Shown: in pieces, positions 21,215-32,963 of the stretch
Position numbering within the stretch: the first letter of the stretch is position 1
Layout of the letters: every line of letters begins with the position of its first letter
NCBI GenBank assembly: GCA_947095585.1
Contig: OX352761.1
Location: 109,293,890-109,357,889, forward strand
DNA from: Nephrocerus scutellatus
Lineage: Eukaryota; Arthropoda; Insecta; Diptera; Pipunculidae
Direction of reading: 5' to 3'
Length of the DNA stretch: 64,000 nucleotides
The notes under the pieces: model-generated
Seen by the model: only the letters and a program-made list of their open reading frames with translations
What the model was told of the DNA's origin: nothing
The model's database searches: none
Program-made: the position numbers and the translations under genes

Positions 21215-22030
21215 TACGGGAGCTCCTAGGCCCTGGGACCCAATTACTTCCAAATTATTATAGAAAGACTTGTCAGCAGAGATACACATGTGTACAAAGT
21301 TTCAAGAAAATCGGTCACCGATCAATTTGTCCGCAAGGAGGAGAGGTCATTGAGGGTACACTCGAAATAAAGCTACATGTTTTTTTATAATAATTGAATC
21401 ATCAAATAATTTGGTCCAAAAACTAGGTTTTGTCATAACCTCCTAAAAATCTTTCCACCAGTATTGATTTGAAGCCGATGTCACCCAATTTGGCGGGTCC
21501 AAACTTTGGACTAGGTCTACGTCAATCTTATTCGCTGACCTATTGTCCCATTAATCTTACCATCAAGTTAGCTCTGAAATATCGAATCTAAACTACAAGG
21601 CTATAGTCTTGTAGACAGAAACTTATTTGCTATAGTTAGATTCCCGGATTTTAAGAATCAATAATTAGACAGAAGAAACCTACCTACAATAGCACCGATG
21701 TGCGATCTTTTTTGAAGCTTCACTGATTACAATAATTTCAGCCTGGAAAACACTACAGTGATATGGAAGAAGGAAAGAGGGGCTACGATTGAGCTTTTTC
21801 GAGAAAACACCTCCGCCGACTCCGAAAACAACCTATAAAAATTAAAATTCTCATCGGAGATACACATGTGTGAAAACTTTTAAAAAAAAATCTGGAATAT
21901 TCTGAAGAAATTTATATGAGAGCTATAAGTCCCCGGAACCAGATTGCTTTCAAATTTTTGCAGAAAGTGTTGTCTTTGGAAAAATACATCTTTGCAAAGT
22001 TTGAATAAAATCGGTTAAATATAGAGAATG
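21215..22030. repeat. Dispersed AAAATCGG repeat, copies 2-3, with a LINE RNase H scrap between
   Basis: At 21215-21370 and 21820-22030 the blocks CCTGGGACC/CCCCGGAACC, TTCAAATT, GAGATACACATGTGT and AAGTTTCAAGAAAATCGG recur. Between them, at about 21720-21830, the text CAGCCTGGAAAACACT and TTTTTCGAGAAAACACCTCC parallels 20540-20630. It is therefore a minus-strand scrap of the same I/LOA LINE RNase H region. Confidence 0.6.
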
Positions 22031-23400
22031 GGCAACATTTGAAAGCAGCAACTAAAAAGCTTGTACTTTTGTTCCACTGTGTTCGCCCTGTTCGCTGATT
22101 GCAAAATTTTGAGAAAGTCCTACTAAAGATTAAGTGGAAGTGCAACCGATTTTAGGGTATTTTTTGCAGTTTTCTAGACTTTTTTCTTCTGTTCTGTTTT
22201 CCATCACTCTATCCTGCTCCACTTTACAAGCACTCATTCGTTCGTCCTAATTTCTGCTTGGAAACGAACAACAAGCTTTCATTATAATATTTTCTAGTCC
22301 AAACGGCTTGGTGAATCGGCAAACGGTATAATGTTTACTTAAGGATACGGGCATTAAAATGAATGGACTATACGACCTATGCATTTATAATATTTTAAAA
22401 GAAAAATTTAACGTAGACTCGACTACAGTCGCACAAGAGTGGATATTGCTTTTGTATGGTATTTCCAATTTTTTCATATACTTCTTCCACACACAAAGTG
22501 CTTTGAATTTACGCTCATTGCGCACCTGAATAATTTCTAAATGAAATTTTTCTTTAAAAAGATTCTTAACATAAGTTTGTAAGGGATTTCTTTTCCATGA
22601 TTAGTCAGACGCGTTGACTAGTTACTAATGAAATGAGGATTTCTGCAGCATCCACTCCATTATCCTCTTAAATTTCGAATTTTTGAATATCTTAATTTAA
22701 TTTTATTTGACGGGAATCCGTGCTCACCGAAGGGATCAGAAAAAATTCTGAAAAATGTATCATTACTTAAGTTTATGATGAATTTATAAGAGGGTTATAT
22801 CGGCGTTTGTTGTTGTTTCAGCGAAAAGGTGGATAGAGGAATGGACTCTTGTACTCAGTGATAGATGAAGCTTCCGACATGCAGTAGAAATAAAACTAAG
22901 TAATAGAGTGTCATATACTTGTACCATAGTTTTGCTTACCAAAGTAATTATGATAAACTTTCAATGCTTACGATTATAACCGCAAAGGGTCTAATTTAGT
23001 ACAAAACAAACAGCAAAGTTTTTCATAAAAGACAAGAGGCTTTAATACGAAAGATCATTAAAGACATCTCCCTCTCTAACACTGGTGATAACTTTTTCTC
23101 ATTTCAATAAACACTTTTGTAATTTTTTATCGAACTTTGCATGTTAAGCATTACACTGGCTCATAGCGGAGTGTGACTGAAAAAGGAAATGAAACATCGT
23201 TTTCCACTTGACCGACAAAAGAAAGGTTTCCGACACATGCTGCACGAGAACCAATGGTTCCCTTTTTAGATAGGATTCAAATGTTTCCTATAGTTGCTGG
23301 ACTATAATTTTAAAGTCTTTTAGTTGTGGCTTACCTTACTTTCCTTTGCTTTTAGTTAACTACTATACTAAAACCAAAGGATAACAGCTCAATTGAAATA
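22031..23400. other. Unassigned AT-rich sequence
   Basis: No gene, SINE head or transposase motif seen on either strand. Confidence 0.45.
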
Positions 23401-23459
23401 AACTTATCCCTCGATTTACAAGGTAGATACGTTCCTGGAAAAATCGTGAAAAACTGCTC

Positions 23460-25215
23460 GGTCTGCTGTTGAGCATCCGAACCCTTCTCAAAGTTCAGAT
23501 GGCGTAGCCATACGGGCCCCATCTGCAACTCGTAAGAACGTCCGAACTGAGGACGTGGAATCAGTCGCTTCGCACTCTGACGCATCCGCAATTGTTGATG
23601 CATATAGCGTCATCTCGGAGAAATCTAAATGCTCTTCAATTGGGATGGTATTAGATGGGATACTGATCAAGCAACACCGAAGTAAATTCATTAAATTGAA
23701 CTCGCTAGAGATAAGGGGACTTAAACAAGGAAAGGATAGAGATTTTGCTTTTGCCAAAGCCGCCCTTGAACTTCAGCATTCAGGGAGAACTAATGGACTC
23801 CATCAGGGTGTTACAGGCGAACCTGCGTCCGCTACCTTCAGCAAGCGGTTCGACGAAGAAAATATAACCATTTGTCTCATTCAAGAGCCCTGGATTATTA
23901 GCGGACAGATAAAAGGAACGGAAGAAGTAAGTTGTTCTGTAAATGCGGGGAGCTAGTGCCAAGTGCGGCCTGCTTGATCGGCACGAACATGAACTTTCTT
24001 CCTATTCCAGAATTCATAACGAAAGACCTGGTGGGCCTGCTGATTGAAGTTCCGTCTGAGTGGGGAACACAAAATATCGTGTGTGCTTCAGCATATTTCC
24101 CCGGCGACGACGTATCCATTCCACCCTAAGAGGTCCAGGAGCTGATAGAGCACTGCTGGAACAGAAACCTCCAGGATGCGATGCAAATGCACATCATGAG
24201 GTCTGCGGCAGCAGTGACATCAATAGTAGGGGTTGAGTGTCTTTTAGAATATCTTATTAGTAGTACTGTAGATATACTAAATAAAGTATCCAAACCTAAC
24301 TTCATAAATGCAACTTGCGAAGAAGTACTTGACCTCACACTCGTCCGTCCATTTATCTCCAACTTTGTTGAAAATTGGCATGTGTCCGACGAAGCATCGT
24401 TGTCAGACCATCAACACAGCGGGTTTGACTTTTCTGGCAAACTGGCACATGCTTCTTCTAGATATGATCCAAAGTCCACGGACTGGAACCTATATCGGGG
24501 ACTAGTCCTCTCTAAAGTATATATGCTTGTCACATCTGTTAAGTCCACGGGGGACTTAGATGAGGCAGCATATCAACTTAATGATGTGTTGCTCTCTTCC
24601 TGCCATGACAGCGGTGTCCCTAAAACGAGCTTTTATATAGACGAAATGTTATCTGGTAAGCAAGCTTAAGAAAAATGTCAGAAAGCTCTTTAACTCTGCT
24701 AAACGCACGAAGTGTTGGGACGAATATAGGTACATGGTGCATGGCCATCGTTTAGTGGCCGAAAGTTCTTGAACGGACAACGGCAACTAAGCTTGAAAGC
24801 TAAAAATAATTGCCTGTCTAGGTAAGATGGGTGCCATGGGCACCTGCCCTACGAAAGCACTAGAACCTATTGTAGGGCTTTCACCCCTGCCAATTTTCAT
24901 CAGGAAGACGGCTGCTAGATGTACTTTTAAGCTGCAACTAGAAAACGGGTACAAACCGGTTGACTATGTGGGATACCTGAAAATTTTTGACTCAATTCCT
25001 AAAAGAGACATGTTGTGCACTATGGCTGATGTCTTTATACCCAACGCCAAATTCTGGATACCGAGGGATTTTTTTCCATGCGGAACTCCATGAGATCTGC
25101 GCTAAAATTAACCTTTATATAGGCTCAGAGACAGAATGTAGGTTCTGCTCGGAAGCTGAAGAGTCATCCGAGCACATTCTCTGTGAATGCTCAGCATTAC
25201 TTTGGTAAATGAGAC
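23460..25215 (+). pseudogene. I/LOA-type LINE with endonuclease and 3' knuckle, central part lost
   Basis: RVLQANLRPLPSA at about 23806 by frame change followed by ITICLIQEPWIISGQIKGTE (23866-23925) is the start of the AP endonuclease typical of I/LOA/R1 elements (LIQEPW). 23932-24129 and 24181-24669 continue it, with NFINATCEEVLDLTLVRPFI and NWHVSDEASLSDHQH, the catalytic SDH motif. At about 24830 it jumps to the RT tail (GTCPTKALEPIVGLSPLPIF). It finishes with ECRFCSEAEESSEHILCECS (25134-25193), the C-terminal knuckle. The catalytic RT core is missing, indicating a large internal deletion. Stops and frameshifts show it is dead. Confidence 0.85.
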
Positions 25216-25399
25216 GCATCTTTTTCAAGGAAATATACTCGACAGCGGAGTTGAGAAATTTTGCCACTAAAGATGTACTATCGTTCATTATCGTTCATTC
25301 ATCAAATACGTCTCTTCGAATAAACAAACCCTAAGATACAATAGATCTTTCAGGTCGCAGTGTCTGCAATATGGGCTAGGGTATCAATATCCATAATAA

Positions 25400-25872
25400 T
25401 CCTTACTAATATTATAAATGTGAAGTAACTCTGTTTGTCTGTTACCTTTTCACGGCTAAACAGCTAGATCGATTTCGCTCATTTTTCTTTTAAAATGTTG
25501 GTAATAGTCCAGGAATGATTATAGGAACATGGAAAATTCGAGAAAAAATCAGTTTTCCATGGGATTTATGTATGAACTCGCGACCATAACAACTAACGAT
25601 TCGAACACGTTTTTTATACACGATATCTATACATATATATTCAGGGTCCGGAGGTTATGGGCTAAAATTTTGGTTCAGTGGCAAATAGGTGGGAAAGGGG
25701 CTCTATGGTGTGCGGTGGTTTCAGTGGTGGAGCGATCGGTTTGGTTGGTTTAGTAGGGTGTAAGGGGCACCCAGACAACGCCTGTTGTTTTAGCTTTTGG
25801 TGAGTCTAAACTGTGCCTTGTGGGTGATGGTCGCCAGGTCCCGGATAACGCCGGGGTTAACATCTAGTTAAT
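25400..25872 (+). mobile_element. Insect-wide RTE/SINE-type repeat fragment
   Basis: Begins TACTAATATTATAAATGTGA and CTCTGTTTGTCTGTTACC, then a CACGGCTAAACAGCTAGATCGATTT block. It ends in GGATAACGCCGGGGTTAACA plus TCTAGTTAAT and an A-run at about 25872. From general knowledge this layout ('AATATTATAAATG... CTCTGT(CTGT)n... GACGCCGGG... CTAGT') is a common non-autonomous RTE-related repeat in insects. The assignment is from recall of the family. A short unrelated-looking middle part is open for 75 codons but has no motif. Confidence 0.55.
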
Positions 25873-27299
25873 TATAAAAAAAATATAAAAAAGAAACTGC
25901 ACATTTGCTCTGTTGCATTTTCTTTTTCGCCAAACAGCGCAGGTTGTTCCTAAAACTTTTTTTGAGGAGCTCGTAAAAAGTTCTTAAACCAGACAGAGTA
26001 TATTTAGTTTGCAATGCTGCAATGAGTGTCCTTAAGGTGAAATATGAGAAAGTTGCCTTTAGTTGTAAAGAAAAGCACAAGAAAATGGTGTCGGCGAGTG
26101 AAAGTAATGATAGGAAAGTTGATTCGTATTGATGATAAAAGTTTTTACTCTTCTTTCTACTACAATTACGAACATAAATACGAGGGGTGTATAGTGAGCT
26201 AACAAAAAATTGTTGAAGCCACTTGTTTCTGTGGCCAAACTTCGAGGAAAGTGCATCCCAAGTTTATAATTACGAAACTTCAAAGTTATTGCGAAACGTT
26301 TGAGAAAAAACTCGTTGCAATGAAATAAACGAATGGGACTTTATTTCAGTTATAGAAATTGAACAAATAATGAAAGATACTACTACCACCGTCACATTTG
26401 TTGTTGATATGGTCAAAAAAAGATTTGTTAAAGGCTTTGACTATTACTCTCGTTTAATGTTTCGCCGCTCCGACTAACATCTCGAAAACAAATGAGAAGA
26501 AAGCTACTTCTGCCATTCTATTTAAATTCACTTTTAAAAATCATTATTTCCACTTGAGTTCCTAACGAAAACATTTCTGACGTTCTTTTAGTATCTAAAT
26601 CTATTAGCAGAAGTATGAGGCTTCCTCATCCGGTTGGGTTCACATCATTGTTCCATTCCAGATATTTACTTTTTCGCACACAATAACCAAAATTCGCTCA
26701 CTTAGTTGAAATGGAAACACCAAAAACTGTAACGACTTCTTCCAAACAAAACAAAAAAGAAAGGATAAAATTTAACGATCGTCCTGCTTTTGTTCCATTC
26801 CCATTGTCGAAATTTTAATTAAGTTTCCGTCGAAGGTATTTAGTTGGAGTACGTTTCTATGTTCGTTAATGACATTTCCATATAGAGGAAGGTCAGTTTG
26901 GCGGGAATTGCTTTAGAAGCTTTTATCTCCTAAGCGAAAAGGCATCACCGCATCATAACACTTTAAAAGAAGAATTAACTTTTAATGATCGAATTAGCCA
27001 TCTGGTTGTTATTGCTTGAAAGTCTGTTATGGAGATTAGAAGGACATAGCAACTTAGTTAAGAGGAGATTATCTTAGCTCCGTCTATGATATCTATCTAA
27101 CTGTTTGTGTACTTACATGAAATATTTCAGAAGGTTAATAATTTATTTCGAATTTTAAATATCTAAATCAATTGGTGTTAAGTGATTTAACACTCCATCT
27201 GAATCTTTAGAGCACATTTAACTTATACCCTCAATTCAATGTGTTTTTTGAAAGGCTCCTTTAAATAATATCACTCGTCTTACTTTTATGTCATTTCAG
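25873..27299. other. Upstream/intronic sequence before the first certain bili exon
   Basis: No repeat or gene recognised. The polypyrimidine tract and AG at 27291-27299 form the splice acceptor of the next feature. Confidence 0.5.
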
Positions 27300-27481
27300 G
27301 TATAAGTACAAATTCAAATTATCAGCCACATCAGCAACAATGCAGCAGTTCGTCGGAAGCACAACAGACTTCATCATCAAGGATATCAAATAATAATTAT
27401 AATTCAACCACCTCATCATCAAATACAAATTATTCAAGTGGTGCTAAATCGTCGACGTCGATACCAAGGCCTCTGCAAAAT
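27300..27481 (+). CDS. bili: bili/FRMD8 exon A: low-complexity N-terminal region
   Basis: Acceptor TTATGTCATTTCAG ends at 27299 and donor GTGAGT begins at 27482. The open frame starts with two bases of a split codon and encodes about 60 residues rich in Ser, Asn, Gln and Thr (ISTNSNYQPHQQQ... SIPRPLQN). It ends in phase 0, which matches the next exon exactly. No ATG is in this frame before the acceptor, so the true start is upstream. A Ser/Asn/Gln-rich leader before the FERM domain is plausible for the fly protein; human FRMD8 also has a short Ser-rich leader. Assignment rests on phase, splice signals and position, not on sequence identity. Confidence 0.7.
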
Positions 27482-28540
27482 GTGAGTAATATGGATACGA
27501 GTACTCCAGTATCTCAATTTATTATACCTAGTGTATGACATGATATTATTGAGTACATAGACGAGTGCACTTCTTATACATTGAATACTTTAAAGCGGAT
27601 GCTTTTCGTATCATTTTGTATTGTATCGAGTAGAAATATTTCTTTTGTTTGAATATCTTAATCAGCTTTTATGAGAAAAACACTGGATCTATCTTGCAGT
27701 AAGCCGACGATCCTGTTTATGTAAGTTCTTTAAAAAATTTAGGGATATGTCATTTGCGTAACAATTCATATGGTCAATTGAATGAGATGCATTTTCTTGC
27801 CGAACAGATGGTGGCATAAAGTCCAAACTCGAATTGGATATTAACGCATTTTCGAAAGTACAATAAAGTCCTTGAAAATTATATTGAATTCAACGAAAGA
27901 TTAAATTTAGAATGAAACAAAAACACATATTTCTTGTTTGGATTTTATTGCATTTTAGATTTGGAATTTATTGCATTGGACTTTATTTCATATGTTACCG
28001 AAAAGCCTTACAGATTTCTTGCAAGTACGATCTAACCATTCTGTATGGTACAGATGCATACACCACACAACCTGCAGCTTTGCATAATTTCAGCGCAAAG
28101 TGTGATTATAATGCAGAACTGCTGTAAATTTTTTAACTAAGAATATAAGTAATTGCTTAAGTGAAACTGGCATAATATATTCGCAAATAAAACTAAAACA
28201 AAAGAGTGTGCATGTCCACCACGCGCGTTAGAAGTGAAACTATTAATATGGGGGAATAGAGGTATTATGTGGGGTAAAAGAATATTCAAGATACATCATT
28301 ATTCACCAGTGAACTTCAATCTAAAAATAAAAAAGGGAGGGCTGTGATACTAACAGCTAAAATAAGAAATTAAATATAAGTAAGAATGTAGTTTGTTTAT
28401 ACCGGAAGTTATGCTTTCGGTTATTAAAAAAGTCAAAATGGACTTGGATTTATGTGGAAAGTGTAAACATGTAAGTTCACTTTATATAAGTAATATGAAA
28501 ATAATTTGGTATAACGATATCTTATATAAAAGACCCCTCT
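27482..28540. other. bili intron sequence, nothing recognised
   Basis: First part of the 5,482-bp intron A-B. No repeat or ORF of interest; the frame at 27912-28127 has no motif. Confidence 0.5.
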
Positions 28541-28830
28541 AAAACTCAATCAGGACTCCTAACCCCCCCAAGACTCCCTCATGGTCTCCTCAAGACCCCA
28601 AGTCAAAATTCTCATCAAAACCACCTCAACATCTCTCTCAAGCCAAAGCCCTTCATAACCCATCTCAAGACCCCTTTAAAACCTTCTAAAGACCTCATAA
28701 AGACTTCCTCAAGAGCCCATGAAGACCTCATCAAGACCCCATCAAGACCCCATCAAGACCCCATCAAGACCCCATCAAGACCCCATCAAGACCCCATCAA
28801 GACCCCATCAAGACCCCGTCAATACCTGCA
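28540..28830. repeat. ATCAAGACCCC 11-bp tandem array (intron A-B)
   Basis: From about 28730 to 28817 the 11-bp unit ATCAAGACCCC is repeated about eight times almost perfectly, preceded by degenerate copies from 28540. It belongs to the same word family as 13740-14455. Near-perfect copies suggest recent expansion or ongoing slippage. The apparent Pro/Arg/His-rich ORF at 28719-28928 is produced by the repeat. Confidence 0.9.
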
Positions 28831-29039
28831 TATGTCATCCCTTTCCAACCCCAACCATAAGGGTGCTAGGGGTGTCATACCGTCACTATTCATTTCAGCG
28901 ACTCAGAAAACTACGAATTCAACACTAATAACTGTCAAGTCATATGGCGTCCTCTTCCCACCACTGTCCTGGAGGTCCTGCTGGTGTCTTACCTACCCAG
29001 TATTTGATCTCAGATTATAAGTCACATGTGACTCTCTCT

Positions 29040-29275
29040 GATGACTCTTCATCTTCCGAGCAGAACCTAAATTGTGTCTCTGAGCCCACACTGTTAAGGT
29101 CATTTCGCAAGCCACAATTACCTCTTAGAAAACTCGCCAGCTTCATAATGCTATCCTTATTTAGATTACGGATTTCCTTAGAGGAAAAGGGCCTGATTAT
29201 TGTTTGGATTGCCTAAGCCCCGGGACGATTTTCAGACGAAGTTTGTGTTTCCGACAATTTATCAGTGCTGTGGCA
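29040..29275 (-). pseudogene. I/LOA-type LINE C-terminal scrap (intron A-B)
   Basis: The plus strand carries CTGATGACTCTTCATCTTCC and GAGCAGAACCTAAATTG, close to CGGATGACTCATCATCCTCC and GAGCAGAACCTACATTC at 35754-35790. The minus strand therefore encodes the same knuckle region (ESSEH...). Further shared text (GAAGTTTGTGTT..CAACAATTTATCAGTGCTG) runs to 29275. It is full of stops. Confidence 0.7.
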
Positions 29276-29814
29276 GTGCATGTCGCATTTTTTTGTCACC
29301 CCTTATAACCAGATATCTGTTTTCTGTCTACGAAAATAGAAGTGGTTGTAGAACCACAACACAGTAACTGATTAGACATGTCAGTTGTACTCGAAAATTA
29401 TTTATTTTTTAATGTTCACATGCTCAAGTGATTTGCACCCTTAGGCTATGTCCTAATTGCAAGTCATCGCGCGATTGGGCCATGAGCGATGATCGCTGTT
29501 TCAGATAATCAAAATATCAAACTTCAATTATCTTATCAGCTTTCCTGATTAGACGTTAAACGCGATCGTAATGATGATAATAATGGATGAGAGAGAAAGC
29601 TCGCACCTGTTTTTTTAGATGGCGTTGCGTACATTTGCCCTTCGGTAAAAACAAACTTATTGCTTAAAAACGCCATAATCAGGTACTGACGTTGACCGAT
29701 CAACGCGATCAGTAGACACTTGATCGCTTAAAATCAAATGTTTATTTTTGGACGCGCTATAGAATTCTGAAAAATGGTGTTTGAAGAAAAGTTTATTAAC
29801 GGAGTCCATTTAAA
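29276..29814. other. bili intron sequence, nothing recognised
   Basis: GCGATCG/GATCGC-type words recur around 29470-29720 but no definite repeat unit emerges. No coding signal. Confidence 0.4.
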
Positions 29815-30240
29815 TATATGCAACTCGCAACTTGTAACATGCAACATGATATATGCAATGTGCATATTGCGACATGCATGATGTCAGTATACAAACTGCA
29901 CTGTTCTCGCACTCATGCGCTATGCAACATGCAACGTTAAAAATTCAATTCAAGCGTGAAATATGCAATATTCAACACGAAACACGTAAATTGCAACATG
30001 AAAAGTGCAACATGCAACATCAAGCATGCAACACTAAGCATACAACATGAAACATGCAATACTAAACACGCATCATTCAACATGCAACATATAAAATGCA
30101 ACATACAGCAAGTAACTTCAAACATGCAACATAAGTGCAGGCATCATAACATGCTAGTATACTAATTGCACAGTCATCTCGCTTATGCGCTATGCAACAT
30201 GCAATATGAAACACGCAACAATAAATCCAATAGGCAAATA
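29815..30240. repeat. ATGCAAC low-complexity repeat with ~270-bp internal duplication
   Basis: Dozens of variants of CATGCAACAT / ACATGCAACA. A longer block, GTATACAAACTGCACTG..TCTCGC..CTCATGCGCTATGCAACATGCAA, at about 29887 recurs as GTATACTAATTGCACAG..CTCGCTTATGCGCTATGCAACATGCAA at about 30158. That implies duplication of a 271-bp segment. Cys/His-rich frames on both strands (29853-30050, 29937-30165) are artefacts of the repeat. Confidence 0.85.
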
Positions 30241-31000
30241 CAACTACATACATGTCAACATGTCTACTGAGATGATCGCGCTGTGGTCTGTTGTATTTGA
30301 GAGCTATGTCTGGTCGCACGAATAAGCGATCGGAATCAGGACACATATTTAGATTGCGTGATGCGTCAATACGTGACCGACCATGTTCACGGCCAGAACG
30401 CGCTATTCCTGTCGAAATAGCACATAAGCTAACAATGCACTTAAGGACGGCTTTGGTGTTATATAACTAATGTGCGGCTAAAACAGAAATCTTCGAAGAT
30501 GGGCTTAAAAGTAGATCAGTGAGCTTGAATTCCGGCACGAGTGTTGCGGATGGGTTGGATGATGGACAGGACGCACTTGAATATTTTTTTAATCACTGCT
30601 TGTGGAAAAAGCGTTGAAACAGCGAAAAGCGTAAAAAATTCCTACAATGTACAAGCGAATGACTTGTTGTTTTCCCGATATTTCCCTCACCAGTCTGTCT
30701 TACCATGCTGTAATAGATAGAATAGTGGATGCAATGTGGTCTTGGAAGCACCTGACCAAACCATACAGTTGTATCCAAGTTTTGTGCAAAGATACGCCTT
30801 CTAGAACAAAACTTGGAATTGGTCTTGGACTTGGTATTGCAGACTGAGACTTAGTCTTATAGTCTGCTTATTCAAAGTTTTAAATATGAATATTAGTTAA
30901 AAACAAACGTCTTTACTTCTCTCGTAGTATGCAAGTTGCTATGATGATGTTTCCAATGTACCATCAGTCTGTTTTTAACGATATAAAAAATGCAATTACA
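30241..31000. other. bili intron sequence with a cDNA-adapter-like 15-mer
   Basis: GAATTCCGGCACGAG at 30527-30541 matches a linker often left at the ends of old cDNA clones. 30690-30860 shares TGCAATGTGGTCTTGG and downstream text with 47720-47780 and may be a minus-strand LINE scrap. Nothing else recognised. Confidence 0.4.
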
Positions 31001-31610
31001 GTAAACTCACGCTGGATTGGACATCTGTCGCGTGAACAATCGAGTAGAGCACTCATACTTAAACTTGACTAGTTAGTTCGCTTAAGAAATATGAAAGAAA
31101 GGGAGATGTTTAATTATCGATAGTGCGTTTAGTCAAGGATGGGAAATACGTTTGCTTTAGTAGGTAGTTCAGCTACGATCTGACTGTCTCATAATAAAAG
31201 CAGAGTACATAAATAGATTCGTGGTTTCATATGGAGCAAAGATATGGCCCTTAAAATCCGCATATGAAGGATAATTGCAGAGATATGGCCCTTAACATCC
31301 GCATATGAAGGATAATTGAAAAGATACGAAAATTAGGAGGCCTTGTTCAAAATACAATAATAAATTGCTCGACATATCAAGGACTTTCTTCTTTATCCGC
31401 ACAATAGTTATATGGAATGAAGTGCCAGACTCTGTTTCCAGATTTGTATGATCTGCAGTCATTTAAGACACATGTGCATAGACATATTATCTTTTCTCTC
31501 TCTCTCAAATCTCCTGACGCCTACGCTGTGCTATGCATAAGGGTGCAAGTCCCTTGTGCATGTATACATTATGAAAAAAAAGACCAACTGCTGAGATAGG
31601 GTGGCAGCTT
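31000..31610 (+). pseudogene. CR1/jockey-type LINE 3' end
   Basis: The plus strand has a decayed RT tail (YGAKIWPLKSAYEG-like at 31230) and then WNEVPDSVS and MKCQTLFPDLYDLQSFKTHV (31417-31476), the family's terminal 'LWN.LP..VFP..Y.L..FKTHVHR' motif. It ends CAAGTCCCTTGTGCATGTAT and ATTATGAAAAAAAAG at about 31545-31583, matching the 3' ends at 47470 and 54770. A 41-bp tandem duplication (AGATATGGCCCTTAA at 31240 and 31281) lies inside. Confidence 0.75.
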
Positions 31611-32963
31611 AATACGAATGGATAATCAACGAAAACAAAATATGATTGATTAACAAGTCCATTAATAAAACGCAACGTGGGTAGCCATACAACTTAATGG
31701 ATTGACAATTCCCCACAAAGACCTTGAGTTAGAAGCTGGTAATCTGTGACGCTAAACAGCGTTGAATAAAGGAAAACATCAGAAGGTCACCCTTTAGATG
31801 CAAAGCTAAATGTTAATGAAGTAGTAAGATATTGCCCTTGTAGGGCAAATGTAGAGGCGAAACGAGTTGGTAAACGATAATTGATTTCATGTTCGTTTTT
31901 TTCATAAAAATGTATGCCTTTCGCCTACAATGGAAATACAACAAAGGTGCGCCAATCAAATTTTTTCTTCTTTTATTCCTTTGAGAACTTCATCACATTG
32001 TGAGCAATCACAGAGTAAAAGAATGAGAATACAACGCTCGCAAACATCAAACATTCAAAACAAAAATTCATAAAAGTTCCAAAAAATAAATCTAGAAGTG
32101 CTCTTCTGAAGAGCTCGATATATAAAACAAGAACAACAACAATGAAATGCTCCTGGGGAAAATTCAGTAAGAGTTTTCTCATTAACGCGCAAAGTATGTA
32201 ATGCAATGTGAAGACTTAACAAGTACCGTGCAAAGGAACACATTAAACTTTCCACGGAAAACATGTACGTATACGCTGCGGAAAATTAAAGGCAAATGTC
32301 CGTCCACTCGTCCTTCGTGTGTATTGATGTTGTGGATGCGGTGGATTAAGTTGTTGAAAATGTTCGTCTGGCCACTTGCATAAAATGCTAACTTACCGCT
32401 TGCACAGTTCCAGGCGCATTGCACATTAACATACGCTCGACACACACATACATATACGTTGAAAGTACATACTTGAGAACATAACCGTACGTACTTGTAC
32501 ATAGCCATGAAATTGTGTGATAACCCGGGCCCAATTGCGCCAATTACCCTTCAGTTTTTCATTAAAATTAATAATGCAATTATTTTGGATAATTAATGTC
32601 ATTATAAAAGTAATTCCACACAGTGGTTATACTGTACTACCGGGAAAACAATTGCCAATTGATGGGAGAGTTTATTTTTATTATATCGGGGGGTTAGGTG
32701 ATACTTGGGAATTTCGAATGCGGCTTCATAATTGGGTTGAAAAACGGACAGAAATATGTTGTCGATTGACGACGCTTAATGATGTTGGGTAGGGGTGTTG
32801 GCGTTTTTTCAACGACTGGTGGAGCTAGCTCCGCCTATCTTATGTGAAAAGTTCAACCCAACTTTAATACTTTTTTTATGAAAATAACAATTTCCAAACA
32901 ATCCATTGAATTTCAATTAATCTTATTTTGATTTGTTATTATTATAATCTCGATTTTTCACAG
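31611..32963. other. bili intron sequence, nothing recognised
   Basis: Open frames at 31973-32508 (minus) and 32517-32792 (plus) show no conserved motif. A polypyrimidine tract and CAG at 32954-32963 form the acceptor of exon B. Confidence 0.5.

Noticed and set aside
28719..28928. Pro/Arg/His-rich ORF
   Set aside because: It is a direct translation of the 11-bp ATCAAGACCCC repeat.
29853..30165. Cys/His-rich ORFs on both strands
   Set aside because: Generated by ATGCAAC repeats; reading open on both strands is expected from the composition.
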